64,000 nt of DNA, taken from positions 62,001 to 126,000 of the forward strand of contig NZ_JACHLL010000005.1 of NCBI RefSeq assembly GCF_014207935.1, read 5' to 3'. Source of the DNA: Pseudomonas fluvialis. Its GTDB lineage: Bacteria > Pseudomonadota > Gammaproteobacteria > Pseudomonadales > Pseudomonadaceae. The position numbers were made by a program, and so were the translations under genes. Below the pieces are notes generated by a model that was not told the DNA's origin, did not search any database, and worked only from the letters and a program-made list of their open reading frames with translations. Of the stretch, positions 1-10,790 are shown piece after piece (the stretch's first letter is position 1; each line of letters opens with the position of its first letter).

Positions 1-3000
1 GCGGGGGTAAAGCGCCAGGTGCCGTCGGGTTGCTTGGCGAAGGCCCCGTATTGCGGGTCGACTGCTACCGAGCTGATCGCCAGCGTGTCGCCGGTGTCCG
101 TGTCGGCAGCGCCGATGAGCTTCAGAAGCTCGGCCTCGGTGTAATCGTGCGCGGTGTCTTCCGCAGTCGCATCCAGTGCCGCCGGCGTCGCCGTGGTGCC
201 GGTGACCGTCGGCAGATCATTGCTGCCCTTGATGGTCAGGGTCACGGTCTGCGTGGTTTCGGCGCCGTGGTTGTCGCGGATGGCGACGGTAAAGCTTTCG
301 TGCTCGGTGGCGCCTTCGGCCAGCGCCTGCGCGCCCTGATGCAGGCGGTAGGTCCACGCGCCGGTCGTTGCATCGATGCTCAGGTCGCCATACTGGCCGT
401 GGGCCGCGCCCGAGATGGCAAAGCTCAGCGTATCGCCGCTGTCGACGTCGTGCGCGGTCAGTTTGCCGGTGACGGTTTCGGCGAGATCCTCCTGTACTTC
501 GCCTTCCTGCAGGGGGGCGGTGCCGCTCGCCGGGGCGCCGGTCTGCAGGCGGAAAGCCCCACTCTGGAAGTCGTAGCCGGAGAACAGCGCGTCATACGCA
601 GCCCCCGAGATCACAGTGCCGCCACCCGACGAGCTCAAGACGCGTTGCGTGGAGTCGGCGGCGTCAGTGAGCCGGAAGCCGGGATTCGTCCCTTCGGCCA
701 TGTCGAAATGCAGGGTGTAGCCCTGTTTCACATAGTTCTGTATATCGCCCAGGGTGACCTGCGAGACGCCGCCGGCCGGGGTGCCCGGCAGGGTCACCAC
801 CGGCGGGGTGCCATCAGTCTTGGTGAACACCAGGTCAGCCTCGGTGACAACGAATTTCGCCGGCCATTCATGCTGCCTGTCCCGCGTCAGCATGATCGTT
901 CCCGCGGCGCTTGTTCCCCCACCGATGACTTCCAGCAGGCCGCCAACCATTCCGTTTCCATGGGCCGCCAAGGCGTGGCCGATGACGGCCAGCGGATTGT
1001 CGTCCAGCGTCATCTGGTGGCCCGCGGCCACGCTCAGGGCCGAGGCGCTGGCGGTGGTGGCCGCGCCGATCACCGGCGCATCGTTGGTGCCGGTGACGGT
1101 GATGGTGAGGTCCTGAACGGACTTTGCGCCGGCGCCGTCGGTCGCCGTGACATGAATGACCACGTCGCGCGTCTCGCCCACGGCCAGGTTCTGATAATCG
1201 GCGTGGCTGGGGTCGAAGCTGTAGCTGCCGTCGGCATTGAGCGTGAAGCCGCCCGCCGTCGAGTCGGTGGTGAATTTGAGCGCATCACCGGCATCGGTGT
1301 CGGTGGCCTGCATCTGGCCGCGCAACAGGCTGCCATCCTCGGTCACCGACTGGGTCTGCGCCTGCAATACCGGTGCGTCGTTGCTGCCGGCGACGGTGAC
1401 CGTCACCTGCTGCTGCACGGTTTCGCCATCGGCGGTGTGGGCCTCGACGGTGAACGTGTCGGTGCGCTGCGCGCCGGCTGCGAGGGTCTGAACCTTGCTG
1501 TCGTCCAGCGTGTAGGTCCAGTGGCCGCTGGCATCGACGCTGAAGCTGCCGTAGGTGCCGGCATGATCGGTCTGCGCGGTAAAGGTGGGCACGTCGCCGG
1601 TATCGGCGTCGGTGGCGGTGAGCGTGCCGGTGGCCTTGTGCTGTGCGGTGGCGTCTTCTCTGACGGCCCCCGTGTGAGCGCCGGCGATGACCGGCGCATC
1701 TTCGCGCCCCTGAACCGTGACCGTCACCTGTTGCCGGGTTGTCGTGCCGTCGCTGGAAGTGACGCTGACCGTAAAGGTTTCGGTTTCACTCTGTCCGGCA
1801 TGCAGTGCTTGCGTCACTCCTTTGCTGTTGTCGATGATGTAGTGCCACTGGCCGCTGGCATCGATACTGAAATCGCCGTAGGCGCCATGTTGTGTTGCGG
1901 CAGTGAAGTTCACCGCCTGGGTGCTGCCCGCAACGGTCGCTGCCAGCTTGCCGGATACGGCAGCAGCTGCATCCTCGGCAATCGACTGTGCATGGTCGCC
2001 GCTGATGATCGGTGCGTCCGCCGTGCCGGTCAGCGTGACGGTAATCTGATGCGTCGTGCCATCGGCCGAGCGCACCACGAAATGCTCCTGCGCCGTGGCG
2101 CCGGCGGCCAGCGCATCGGCGCGGTCGTCGGGCGTGTAGATCCAGTGTCCGTCCGTGCCCAGGCTGAACTTGCCGTACTGGCCGTCGCTGTCGCTCTGGG
2201 CGACGAAATGCGCCTGCGAGGCATCCGTGTCCGTGATCGTCAGTAAGCCGGAAATGGACGCGGCATCCTCGTCGCCGCTGCCGGTGTCGTCGCCGGCGAT
2301 GACGGCATCGGGCACCGGCTGTGTCGGGTCCATCACCAGCGGCTGGCTGGCCTGGGCGTGAGCCTGTGTCCCATCAGGGCCCTGGGTGGTGACATCGAGC
2401 GTGATTCTGGCGTTGCTGGTGAAGCCGGCGGGCAATTGCGCCGTGAGGCTGCTCAGCGTCCAGCCGGCCACATCCACGTTTGGCGTGGCCAGACTGAGCG
2501 TGACGCTGTGCTGCCCGCCATCGCTGACGACGGTGCCTGGCGGTAGGCCGCCAATAACCGCAGAGACGACATGGTCATCGGCATCGGCCGGTGCGCCGAA
2601 GGCGGCATTCAAGTGCAGCAAGGCGCCGGGGTTGGGTGGCGCCAGCGCGGTGTCGACGTTGACCGTGGCCGGCGTGACGGAACCCACCGTGGTGACCTGG
2701 GAATGCCCTGTCGTGTCGATGAACTGGCCGTGGCTATCGAGCTGGATGTTGGCCAGAAGGGTCGGCTGGCCGCGCAGCACTGCCTGCAGCGGGGCTTTGG
2801 CGAGATCGGCCGTGCTGACTGCGGTGGCGGCAAGGGCGGTGTTGAAGAGCTTGCCGGAGAAGGCGTCCTGAGCAGAGGCGCCCCCACCGAAGCTGTCCTG
2901 GTCGTTGCCGAGCATGAACTTGCCTCCATCCGGGATCGTCACGCCCTGCCCGATGCCGGTCAGATGCTTGACGACCTGGCCGTCGATCAGCAAGTCGAAA

Positions 3001-6000
3001 TTGCCGCTCGTGCCGTCCCAGACGAAGCCGAGCCGATGGTCATGGCCATCGTGCGGCATCGGAATACCGGTGGTGTACTCGTGGCCGCCGATGCGAACGG
3101 TCATGTCGTCCGGATTCCAGATGTAGAACTCGTCAGAGTTGCTCGGCGTTGCATAGCTCAGGAAGGTCGCGCCGTGAATGCCCGAGGTGGCCACCATCTG
3201 GCCGGCCACTACGGTCATTTCAACGGACAGGCCCTGCATGGCGTGGCCTACGGCAATCGGCTGTGTCATCACCACGCCGTTGGCGGAGTTCTCGGCGAAC
3301 TGCATGACCTGCTGGCTGGCGGTTACGGTCAATGTCGGTGTCGGCGCGTCAGTGACGGGGGTGATATCCAGTGTGCCGTGGGCCTCCGTCGTGCCATGGC
3401 CGTCGCTGACGGTGAGCGTGAGCGGGATGTCGTCGTGGTGCGCGTTGACGGCCGGAGTGAATCGCCAGTCGCCGTTGGGGAGTTTGGAAAATGCCCCGTA
3501 CTGCGCGTCGACAGTGACCGCGCTGATCGACAAGGCATCGCCGGTGTCGACATCGCTTGCGCCAACGAGCTTCAGCAACTCGGCCTGGGTATAGGTGTGG
3601 GCGGTGTCTTCTGCTGTCGCTGTCAGCGCCACGGGGGCACCCGTGGTGGCCGTGACAACCGGGGCGTCGTTGCTGCCGGTGACGGTGATGACCAGATTCT
3701 GCGCGCTGTGCGCGCCGTGCTGATCGGAGACGGTGATGGGGATGGTGAGCGGCTGGGAACCGCTTGCTGCCAGATGATCGTAGGCGGCAACGCTCGGGTC
3801 GAAGCTGTAGCTGCCGTCGGGGTTGAGCGTGAAGCCGGCCACCGTCGCAGTCGTGCTGAAGGTGAGCGTATCGCCGCTATCGACATCGGAACCGGTGACA
3901 CGGCCGGTGATGGCTGCGGCGCCTTCGGCGACGCTGGCCGGCGTGACCGTGACCGTGGGCGCATCGTTGGTGCCGGTGAGGGTGATGACCAGGTTCTGCA
4001 CATTCGTGCCGCCGTGGCCGTCGGACACCGTCACCTGGATGGTGATGACCTGCTGCTCACCTTGGTGCAGGTGCTGATAGGCGGCGTTGGCGGGGTCGAA
4101 GCTGTAGCTGCCGTTGGCGTTGAGGGTGAAACCGGCGACCGTGCCGGCTGTGAACGTCAACGCCCCCGTATCGACGTCGGTCGCGCTCAGTTGGCCGGTG
4201 ATCGCGGCACCGTCTTCATTGGCGCTGCGCGGGGCAGGCGCCGAGAGCACAGGCGCATCATTCGTACCGGTGACATTGACCGTGACCTCGCGGCTGACAT
4301 GCTCGCCGGTGCGCGTGGTGACTTCGACCGTGAAGGTCTCGGTGCGGGAATCGCCTGCCGCGAGTGCGTTGGTTTCCGCCTTGCTGTTGTCGAGCGTGTA
4401 GGTCCAGTGGCCCTGCGCGTCGATGGCGAAGGTGCCGTAGGTGCCAGCCGTACCCCCCTGCACGGTGAATTGCGGGTTGTCGGTGGTGTCGATGTCGGTG
4501 ACGTCGAGCGTGCCGGTGAGGTGATCGGTGGCCGCGTCTTCCTGCAGGCTGCCAAGCAGCAGGCCGCCGGGGTGCTCGGTGGCGCTGGCGCCGTTGATGC
4601 CGAACACGTGCTCCGGTTGGGCCTGGCCGTTGATGACGGTGTGCAGGGTCTGCGTACCGTCGGGCAAGCGGGCGACGCCCAGTTCCCAGTGGCCGTTGGC
4701 ATCGGCTGTGGCGGTACCGAGGCGCTGGGTGCCGGCGTAGACCTCGACGGTGGCGCCGGCCGCCGCTTCGCCGGTGACGACGCTGCCGCCGTTGGCGGGG
4801 TTGATGCCGAGATACTTGGCGAAATAGATGTAGTCCTTCTCGCCCGTGCCATTACCGTTGCAGACCTTGACCACCTGCACCATGGTGCCGTCGGAGAAAA
4901 CGGCGACGCCGCCATCCCATGTGTTGCGCTGGGCAGGTGGTTGCGGTGCGAAATCGTAGCCGGCGACATGCACGTTGGCGCCGAACCAGCCATTGGTACT
5001 CAGGAACTGGTAGCCGTGCACACCGCCGACCGGATTGTAGTTGCTGCCGATGGTGGGGCGCTGGTCTTCGGGGATGCCGTCCAAAACGTTGACGTTGCCG
5101 CCCGGCGCATAGAGCGCCAGCAGGCGGGTGCTGGCGGGCATGCCGGCATCTTGGGTGGCAAAGGCACTGAGATCGGCCGCGCCGGTGGGGTGCAGGATCT
5201 GGGTGACGCCGGTAATGGAGTGATCGGGCGCAGCGCCGTGGGCAGTGATGGTCGGCAGGTCGTGCGTGCCGGTAACGGTGACGGTGAGTTCCTGCGTCGT
5301 GCCGTCCTTCGTCGTGACGGTGACCTTGTCCTGCACCGTCTCGCCCTCGGCGAGCCCTTGCACGCCGGCCTTGCTGTTGTCCAGCGTGTAGATCCAGCGG
5401 CCGTCAGCGCGCACGTCGAAGCTACCGTACTGGCCGGCGATGACATGATCGCCGAAGTCGCCGCCATCGACCATTGAGCCGCCGGAGGTGGTCATCCGGC
5501 CGAGGAAGGTGCCGCCGGTGGCGCTGTCTTCGGTGACGCCACCCGTCACGTCGCCCGCGATGGTGACGTGGTCGTCGAGGCCGTTGATGGTGACCGTGAG
5601 CGTCTGAGCCGTGCCGTCGGCCGTGTGCACGGTGATCGAATCGGTCAGGTGCTGCCCGGTATTGAGGTTCTGGATCGCCGCCTGGCTATTGTCGGCGGTG
5701 TAGGTCCAGTGGCCCTGCGCATTGATGCTGAAGGTGCCGTAGTGGTTGCTGCCGGCCACATCGGTCTGCGCGACGAAGTGCGCTTCGCCGCTGTCGACAT
5801 CGGCAACGGCGAGCGTGCCGCCGGTGGTGAGCTTGCCGGCGACGACGGCCGCATCCTCGGCGACGCTGCCGGTGGACGCACCGGTGACCGTGGCGCCATC
5901 CTGGGCGCCGGTGACGGTGATGACAAGGTTCTGGGTCGAGGTGGCACCGGCGGCGTCGGTGACGCGCACGGCGATGGTGACCTGCTCCGTCTGGCCGGCG

Positions 6001-9000
6001 GCGATGTGCTGGTAGGCCGCGTCCTTGGGGTCGAAGCTGTAGCTGCCGTCGGCATTCAGCGTGAAGCCGGCCACCGGGTTGGGCAGGCTGAAGCTCAGCG
6101 TGTCGCCGGTGTCGACATCGGTGGCGTGCATCTGGCCATTGAGCGTGGCGCCATCCTCGGTGACGCTTTGCGTCTGAGCTTGTATGACCGGTGTGTCGTT
6201 CGTGCCGGTGACGGTGATGGTGATTTGATGCGTCGTGCCATCCGCTGCTCGGACCTGATAGACGACATCCTGAGTCTGTCCTTCACGCAGTGCCTGAAGG
6301 GCCGGGTTGTTGTTGTCGACGGAATATCCCCAACCACCGGCCGCATCGATCCGCAAGTGGCCGCCGAAGGGGTCGGAGACGGCGTGTTCGCCAAACGAAT
6401 TGAACTGGAAGCGTTCCTGCCCAGCGTCCGGATCGTGAATGGTCAAAGTGCCAAAGGCGGTCAACTGACCATGCCCCGATACCTGGGTATCTTCCTTGAC
6501 GGCGCCGGTATCGGTGCCGGTGATGACGGCCTGGTCCTGCGTGCCATGCAGGGTGACGGTCACGGTCTGGCGCGTGCCGTCGGCCGACATGAAACTGACG
6601 CTGTCGGTGGCCGTTTCGCCGTCCTTGAGTGCCTGGATTTTCGTCTGCGTGTTGTCGGCGCTGTAGGTCCAGCGGCCTTGCGCGCCGATGCTGAAGCTGC
6701 CGAAACCGTGGTCGCCGGCAATGTTCTGCATGGCAAGGAAATGATCCTGTCCGGCATCCGGGTCGGTCACCGCTAGCTGGCCGCTGGCGGAGAGTGTGCT
6801 GCCGCTGCCGGTGTTGTCTTCGCTGACGCTGCCGGTGTGGGTGCCGCTGATGATGGCGCGGTCGTCGGCGCCCATGATGGTGACGGTGATGATGGTCGGT
6901 GTGCCGTCGATGCTGCCGACGACGATGCTGTCGGTGAGCGTCTTGCCGGAAACCAGCGCCTGCACGGCGGCATTGCCATTATCGAGCGCGTAGGTCCAGT
7001 CGCCGTTCGCGGCGAGCGTGAAGTGGCCGTAGTGCGCATCGCGATCGACCGGCTGGAAGGCGCTTTCGCCGGCATTGGGGTCGCTGACTGAGAGGTGATG
7101 ACTGATGCTGCCGGGCTGGTCCTCGGTGACCATGCCGTTACCAACGCCGGCAAAGATGGCGGGGGTGTTGCTGCCCTTGATCGTGATGTCGATGTCGTGG
7201 CTCGTGCCATCGGCCGTGTGCACGGTGAAGTGCTCGGGGAGCTGACCGTTGGCCGGCATTTGTGCCAGCGCCGGACGGGTGGCATCGGCGCTGTAGGTCC
7301 AGCTGCCGTCTGCCTTGATCTCCAGCACACCGTGCGTACCGGGGATGAGTTGGGCCTGGAAGTGGCTTTCGCCCGCGTCGAGGTCGATGGCCGTCAACTG
7401 GCCCTGCACACGCAGGTGCCCACCCGGGGCGCCGGCCACGGCGCCCATGGCACGGTCGATGCCGCCGACGACGGGCACATCGTTGGTACCGGTGATGGTG
7501 ATCTGGATCTGCTGGGTGTCGCTCAGGCCATGCGCGTCGGTGACGAACACCGGCACGCTGATGACCGCCTGCTGTCCGGCGGGAATCTCGTTGTAGGCCG
7601 GGTTGGCGGGATCGAAGCTGTAGCTGCCGTCGGCGTTGAGTGTGAAGCCGGGAATGTGCTGGCCGAGGCTGTAGCGCAGGGTGTCACCGCTGTCGGGGTC
7701 GGTGGCGGTGAGCTGGCCTGTCATGGCGGCCGCGCCTTCGTTGACGTGACGTGGCGGCTGCACGGCGAGCGTCGGCGCATCGTTGGTGCCGGTGACGGTG
7801 ATCTGGATCTGGCCGGGTACGGCGCCGCCGGCGGAATCGACGACCTCGATAGGCAGCGTGACAATCTGGTGCTGACCGAAGGCGAGATGATCGTAGGCCG
7901 GGTCGGCGGGATCGAAGGTCCAGGAGCCGTCGGCCGCCAGCGCAAAACCGGCAACCGGCGTCGTGGCGTGGAAGCTCAGGGTGTCGGTCGTGTCGATGTC
8001 GATGGCGGCGAGCCGGCCGTGCATGACGGGGCTACCCTCGAAGGTCGATGCTGGCGGGATCAGGCCCAGATGGGGCAGATCGTTGGTGCCGGTGACGGTG
8101 ATCTGCAGGGTCTGCGTGTCGCGTGCGCCGGCCTGGTCGGTGACGGTGACCGGGATCTGCAGCACAAGCTGCTCGCCGGCGGCGAGGTGCTGATAGTCCG
8201 TATGCGAGGGGTCGAAGGTGTAGCTGCCGTCGACGCCGAGCGAAAAGCCGGGAACCGGATTGGGGGCGCCGAAGACGAACACGTCCCCGGTGTCCGGATC
8301 AGTGGCAGTTACTTGCCCGCGGACCACGGCACCGTCTTCGGTGGCTGTTTGGCTGACAGCCTGAAGTACGGGCGCGTCATTCGTTCCATTCACATAGACC
8401 GTCAAGGTCTGCGTGGTGCCGTCCTTGCTGCTGACCTGAATGGTGTCGGTGAGCTGGTAACCATCTTTCAGGGCCTGCACGGCCGGCTGGGCGTTGTCGA
8501 GAGCATAGGTCCAAGTGCCATCGGGGGCGATGGTGAAGGTGCCGTGGGCGCCCTGTGCGGCGGACATGGGCACGAACTCGGCCTGTCCGGCATCGGGATC
8601 GGTCACGGTGAGCTTGCCGCCGGTGTGCGGCTGGTCGTCTTCCTTGACCGTGCCGACGGCGGTGCCGGCGATCCGGGCCTGATCATAGCGGCCGTTGATG
8701 GTGACGGTGATCTGTTGGGTCGTGCCGTCCTTGCTGCTGACGGTCAGCGTGTCAGTGAGCTGGTCGCCATCCTTCAGGGCCTGCACGGCCGGCTGGGCGT
8801 TGTCCAGCGCATAGGTCCAGGTGCCATCGGGGGCGATGCTGAAGGTGCCATGGGCGCCCTGCGCGGCGGACATCGGTACGAACTCGGCCTGTCCGGCATC
8901 GGGATCGGTCACGGTGAGCTTGCCGCCGGTGTGCGGCTGGTCGTCTTCCTTGACCGTGCCAACGGCGGTGCCGGCGATCTGGGCCTGATCGTCGCGGCCG

Positions 9001-10754
9001 TTGATGGTGACGGTGATCTGCTGGGTCGTGCCGTCCTTGCTGCTGACGGTCAGCGTGTCGGTGAGCTGGTCGCCATCCTTCAGGGCTTGCACGGCCGGCT
9101 GGGCGTTGTCCAGCGCATAGGTCCAGGTGCCATCGGGGGCGATGCTGAAGGTGCCATGGGCGCCCTGCGCGGCGGACATCGGCACGAACTCGGCCTGTCC
9201 GGCATCGGGATCGGTCACGGTGAGCTTGCCGCCGGTGTGCGGCTGGTCGTCTTCCTTGACCGTGCCAACGGCGGTGCCGGCGATCCGGGCCTGATCATCG
9301 CGGCCGTTGATGGTGACGGTGATCTGCTGGGTCGTGCCGTCCTTGCTGCTGACGGTCAGCGTGTCGGTGAGCTGGTCGCCATCCTTCAGGGCTTGCACGG
9401 CCGGCTGGGCGTTGTCGAGAGCATAGGTCCAAGTGCCATCGGGGGCGATGGTGAAGGTGCCGTGGGCGCCCTGTGCGGCGGACATGGGCACGAACTCGGC
9501 CTGTCCGGCATCGGGATCGGTCACGGTGAGCTTGCCGCCGGTGTGCGGCTGGTCGTCTTCCTTGACCGTGCCAACGGCGGTGCCGGCGATCCGGGCCTGA
9601 TCATCGCGGCCGTTGATGGTGACGGTGATCTGCTGGGTCGTGCCGTCCTTGCTGCTGACAGTCAGCGTGTCGGTGAGCTGGTCGCCATCCTTCAGGGCCT
9701 GCACGGCCGGCTGGGCGTTGTCGAGGGCATAGGTCCAGGTGCCATCGGGGGCGATGCTGAAGGTGCCATGGGCACCCAGCGCGGCGGACATCGGCACGAA
9801 CTCGGCCTGTCCGGCATCGGGATCGGTCACGGTGAGCTTGCCGCCGGTGTGCAGCTGGTCGTCTTCCTTGACCGTGCCGACAGCGGTGCCGGCGATCTGG
9901 GCCTGATCATTGCTGCCGTTAACCTGCACCAGCAGGTGCACGGCGCGGGTCACGCCACTGGCGTCGGTGGCGAAGACCAGGAAGCGCTCGGTGACCTGCT
10001 GCCCTTCGCCCAGTGCCTGTACCCTGGGATTGGCGTTATCGAGCAGGTAGTGCCATTGGCCGTTCTGGTCGATATCCAGTGAACCGAGCAACCCCTGATG
10101 ACTGGCGACATCCCACTGCACCGGACCATTGGGATGACCGCTGATGGTCAGTGCCCCCTGGGTCTGCAGCTGGAGGTCTTCCTTGACTTGGCCACTGGTG
10201 GTGCCTTGTGCCTGGAAGGTCTCGGGTGCAGTGGTTACTCCGGAGGGAGAGGTTGCTGCCTGGTTGGCTTGGCTTGCGGCGGCCGCTTTGCCGCCCGCCG
10301 CACCGCCACCGATGGCCTTGGCGCTGGGATGCTGATCCGAAGAATCGAGATGAACCGAGCGGATGGCTACTGGCCCCGCCGGGTGGCTGACGAGTGGTGC
10401 AACAGGGTCGGGATAATCCGGCGCCTGAATATAGCCTCTGCTCGGAAAGGCAAGCGAGGAGTTGCCCGACGGAGCCAGGGGCTGGTCAGTGGGTATGACA
10501 CTGGCGTCAGGTACCGTCAGGGTTTGCGCTGGGTGCGCGGCGGTGGGGATAGACTCCTCCTCCGGTGCATGCTGGGCTGAAGCCGGCTCTGCCTCCTGAG
10601 AGGGGGTGGGCTGGGCCTTGAGCTGTATCTCCCAGGCAATGCTGGTTTCGGTCGGCAGGCGGTCATCCGCGCTTCCCAGCGAGTGTTCACGTGCTTTGAG
10701 CAGTTGGGCTTTTTGCTCGGGGGTCAGACTGTGAGTAAAAGGTGTCTTCGCCAT
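1..10754 (-). CDS. Giant VCBS-repeat adhesin, T1SS substrate (3' end outside window)
   Basis: One minus-strand frame stays open from the ATG at 10754 to the window edge, giving at least 3584 residues; I checked the frame at several points along it. Residues 1 to about 185 form an Ala/Pro/Gly-rich start without a signal peptide. Then come many VCBS-type domains of about 100 residues, with recurring motifs such as GTNDAP, YGSFSVDASGHWTYTLD and VTVTVNG, mixed with cadherin-like repeats (YSFDPS). Two stretches break the pattern: a unique segment around 5090-4800 and a LamG-like segment around 3290-2850 (MLGNDQDSFGGGASAQDAF). The family is secreted by T1SS and mediates adhesion or biofilm formation. 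The gene is last in an operon with its probable exporter, 36 bases after the hlyD-like gene. The N-terminus does not look like the LapA retention module. Secretion signal and any RTX repeats would lie beyond position 1. Confidence 0.9.
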   Translation of the reverse strand, partial: MAKTPFTHSLTPEQKAQLLKAREHSLGSADDRLPTETSIAWEIQLKAQPTPSQEAEPASAQHAPEEESIPTAAHPAQTLTVPDASVIPTDQPLAPSGNSSLAFPSRGYIQAPDYPDPVAPLVSHPAGPVAIRSVHLDSSDQHPSAKAIGGGAAGGKAAAASQANQAATSPSGVTTAPETFQAQGTTSGQVKEDLQLQTQGALTISGHPNGPVQWDVASHQGLLGSLDIDQNGQWHYLLDNANPRVQALGEGQQVTERFLVFATDASGVTRAVHLLVQVNGSNDQAQIAGTAVGTVKEDDQLHTGGKLTVTDPDAGQAEFVPMSAALGAHGTFSIAPDGTWTYALDNAQPAVQALKDGDQLTDTLTVSSKDGTTQQITVTINGRDDQARIAGTAVGTVKEDDQPHTGGKLTVTDPDAGQAEFVPMSAAQGAHGTFTIAPDGTWTYALDNAQPAVQALKDGDQLTDTLTVSSKDGTTQQITVTINGRDDQARIAGTAVGTVKEDDQPHTGGKLTVTDPDAGQAEFVPMSAAQGAHGTFSIAPDGTWTYALDNAQPAVQALKDGDQLTDTLTVSSKDGTTQQITVTINGRDDQAQIAGTAVGTVKEDDQPHTGGKLTVTDPDAGQAEFVPMSAAQGAHGTFSIAPDGTWTYALDNAQPAVQALKDGDQLTDTLTVSSKDGTTQQITVTINGRYDQARIAGTAVGTVKEDDQPHTGGKLTVTDPDAGQAEFVPMSAAQGAHGTFTIAPDGTWTYALDNAQPAVQALKDGYQLTDTIQVSSKDGTTQTLTVYVNGTNDAPVLQAVSQTATEDGAVVRGQVTATDPDTGDVFVFGAPNPVPGFSLGVDGSYTFDPSHTDYQHLAAGEQLVLQIPVTVTDQAGARDTQTLQITVTGTNDLPHLGLIPPASTFEGSPVMHGRLAAIDIDTTDTLSFHATTPVAGFALAADGSWTFDPADPAYDHLAFGQHQIVTLPIEVVDSAGGAVPGQIQITVTGTNDAPTLAVQPPRHVNEGAAAMTGQLTATDPDSGDTLRYSLGQHIPGFTLNADGSYSFDPANPAYNEIPAGQQAVISVPVFVTDAHGLSDTQQIQITITGTNDVPVVGGIDRAMGAVAGAPGGHLRVQGQLTAIDLDAGESHFQAQLIPGTHGVLEIKADGSWTYSADATRPALAQMPANGQLPEHFTVHTADGTSHDIDITIKGSNTPAIFAGVGNGMVTEDQPGSISHHLSVSDPNAGESAFQPVDRDAHYGHFTLAANGDWTYALDNGNAAVQALVSGKTLTDSIVVGSIDGTPTIITVTIMGADDRAIISGTHTGSVSEDNTGSGSTLSASGQLAVTDPDAGQDHFLAMQNIAGDHGFGSFSIGAQGRWTYSADNTQTKIQALKDGETATDSVSFMSADGTRQTVTVTLHGTQDQAVITGTDTGAVKEDTQVSGHGQLTAFGTLTIHDPDAGQERFQFNSFGEHAVSDPFGGHLRIDAAGGWGYSVDNNNPALQALREGQTQDVVYQVRAADGTTHQITITVTGTNDTPVIQAQTQSVTEDGATLNGQMHATDVDTGDTLSFSLPNPVAGFTLNADGSYSFDPKDAAYQHIAAGQTEQVTIAVRVTDAAGATSTQNLVITVTGAQDGATVTGASTGSVAEDAAVVAGKLTTGGTLAVADVDSGEAHFVAQTDVAGSNHYGTFSINAQGHWTYTADNSQAAIQNLNTGQHLTDSITVHTADGTAQTLTVTINGLDDHVTIAGDVTGGVTEDSATGGTFLGRMTTSGGSMVDGGDFGDHVIAGQYGSFDVRADGRWIYTLDNSKAGVQGLAEGETVQDKVTVTTKDGTTQELTVTVTGTHDLPTITAHGAAPDHSITGVTQILHPTGAADLSAFATQDAGMPASTRLLALYAPGGNVNVLDGIPEDQRPTIGSNYNPVGGVHGYQFLSTNGWFGANVHVAGYDFAPQPPAQRNTWDGGVAVFSDGTMVQVVKVCNGNGTGEKDYIYFAKYLGINPANGGSVVTGEAAAGATVEVYAGTQRLGTATADANGHWELGVARLPDGTQTLHTVINGQAQPEHVFGINGASATEHPGGLLLGSLQEDAATDHLTGTLDVTDIDTTDNPQFTVQGGTAGTYGTFAIDAQGHWTYTLDNSKAETNALAAGDSRTETFTVEVTTRTGEHVSREVTVNVTGTNDAPVLSAPAPRSANEDGAAITGQLSATDVDTGALTFTAGTVAGFTLNANGSYSFDPANAAYQHLHQGEQQVITIQVTVSDGHGGTNVQNLVITLTGTNDAPTVTVTPASVAEGAAAITGRVTGSDVDSGDTLTFSTTATVAGFTLNPDGSYSFDPSVAAYDHLAASGSQPLTIPITVSDQHGAHSAQNLVITVTGSNDAPVVTATTGAPVALTATAEDTAHTYTQAELLKLVGASDVDTGDALSISAVTVDAQYGAFSKLPNGDWRFTPAVNAHHDDIPLTLTVSDGHGTTEAHGTLDITPVTDAPTPTLTVTASQQVMQFAENSANGVVMTQPIAVGHAMQGLSVEMTVVAGQMVATSGIHGATFLSYATPSNSDEFYIWNPDDMTVRIGGHEYTTGIPMPHDGHDHRLGFVWDGTSGNFDLLIDGQVVKHLTGIGQGVTIPDGGKFMLGNDQDSFGGGASAQDAFSGKLFNTALAATAVSTADLAKAPLQAVLRGQPTLLANIQLDSHGQFIDTTGHSQVTTVGSVTPATVNVDTALAPPNPGALLHLNAAFGAPADADDHVVSAVIGGLPPGTVVSDGGQHSVTLSLATPNVDVAGWTLSSLTAQLPAGFTSNARITLDVTTQGPDGTQAHAQASQPLVMDPTQPVPDAVIAGDDTGSGDEDAASISGLLTITDTDASQAHFVAQSDSDGQYGKFSLGTDGHWIYTPDDRADALAAGATAQEHFVVRSADGTTHQITVTLTGTADAPIISGDHAQSIAEDAAAAVSGKLAATVAGSTQAVNFTAATQHGAYGDFSIDASGQWHYIIDNSKGVTQALHAGQSETETFTVSVTSSDGTTTRQQVTVTVQGREDAPVIAGAHTGAVREDATAQHKATGTLTATDADTGDVPTFTAQTDHAGTYGSFSVDASGHWTYTLDDSKVQTLAAGAQRTDTFTVEAHTADGETVQQQVTVTVAGSNDAPVLQAQTQSVTEDGSLLRGQMQATDTDAGDALKFTTDSTAGGFTLNADGSYSFDPSHADYQNLAVGETRDVVIHVTATDGAGAKSVQDLTITVTGTNDAPVIGAATTASASALSVAAGHQMTLDDNPLAVIGHALAAHGNGMVGGLLEVIGGGTSAAGTIMLTRDRQHEWPAKFVVTEADLVFTKTDGTPPVVTLPGTPAGGVSQVTLGDIQNYVKQGYTLHFDMAEGTNPGFRLTDAADSTQRVLSSSGGGTVISGAAYDALFSGYDFQSGAFRLQTGAPASGTAPLQEGEVQEDLAETVTGKLTAHDVDSGDTLSFAISGAAHGQYGDLSIDATTGAWTYRLHQGAQALAEGATEHESFTVAIRDNHGAETTQTVTLTIKGSNDLPTVTGTTATPAALDATAEDTAHDYTEAELLKLIGAADTDTGDTLAISSVAVDPQYGAFAKQPDGTWRFTP
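8390..9919 (-). repeat. Five tandem 306-bp (102-residue) VCBS repeats
   Basis: The same phrase (gtgccgtccttgctgctga on the plus strand) recurs at 8416, 8722, 9028, 9334 and 9640, an exact 306-base period. The copies are nearly identical at the DNA level, including third codon positions, while other VCBS domains of the same gene are clearly diverged. The leftmost copy differs most. This suggests recent amplification or gene conversion inside the coding sequence. Confidence 0.93.
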
Positions 10755-10790
10755 GATCAATCTCGCTGAAAATAGTGCGCGGACGTTAAA

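Noticed and set aside
30-10082. Long plus-strand frames (up to 995 codons) opposite the VCBS gene
   Set aside because: They are antisense to a clear VCBS adhesin frame; their translation is Arg/Gly/Val-rich without domains and merely reflects high GC and repeated codons.
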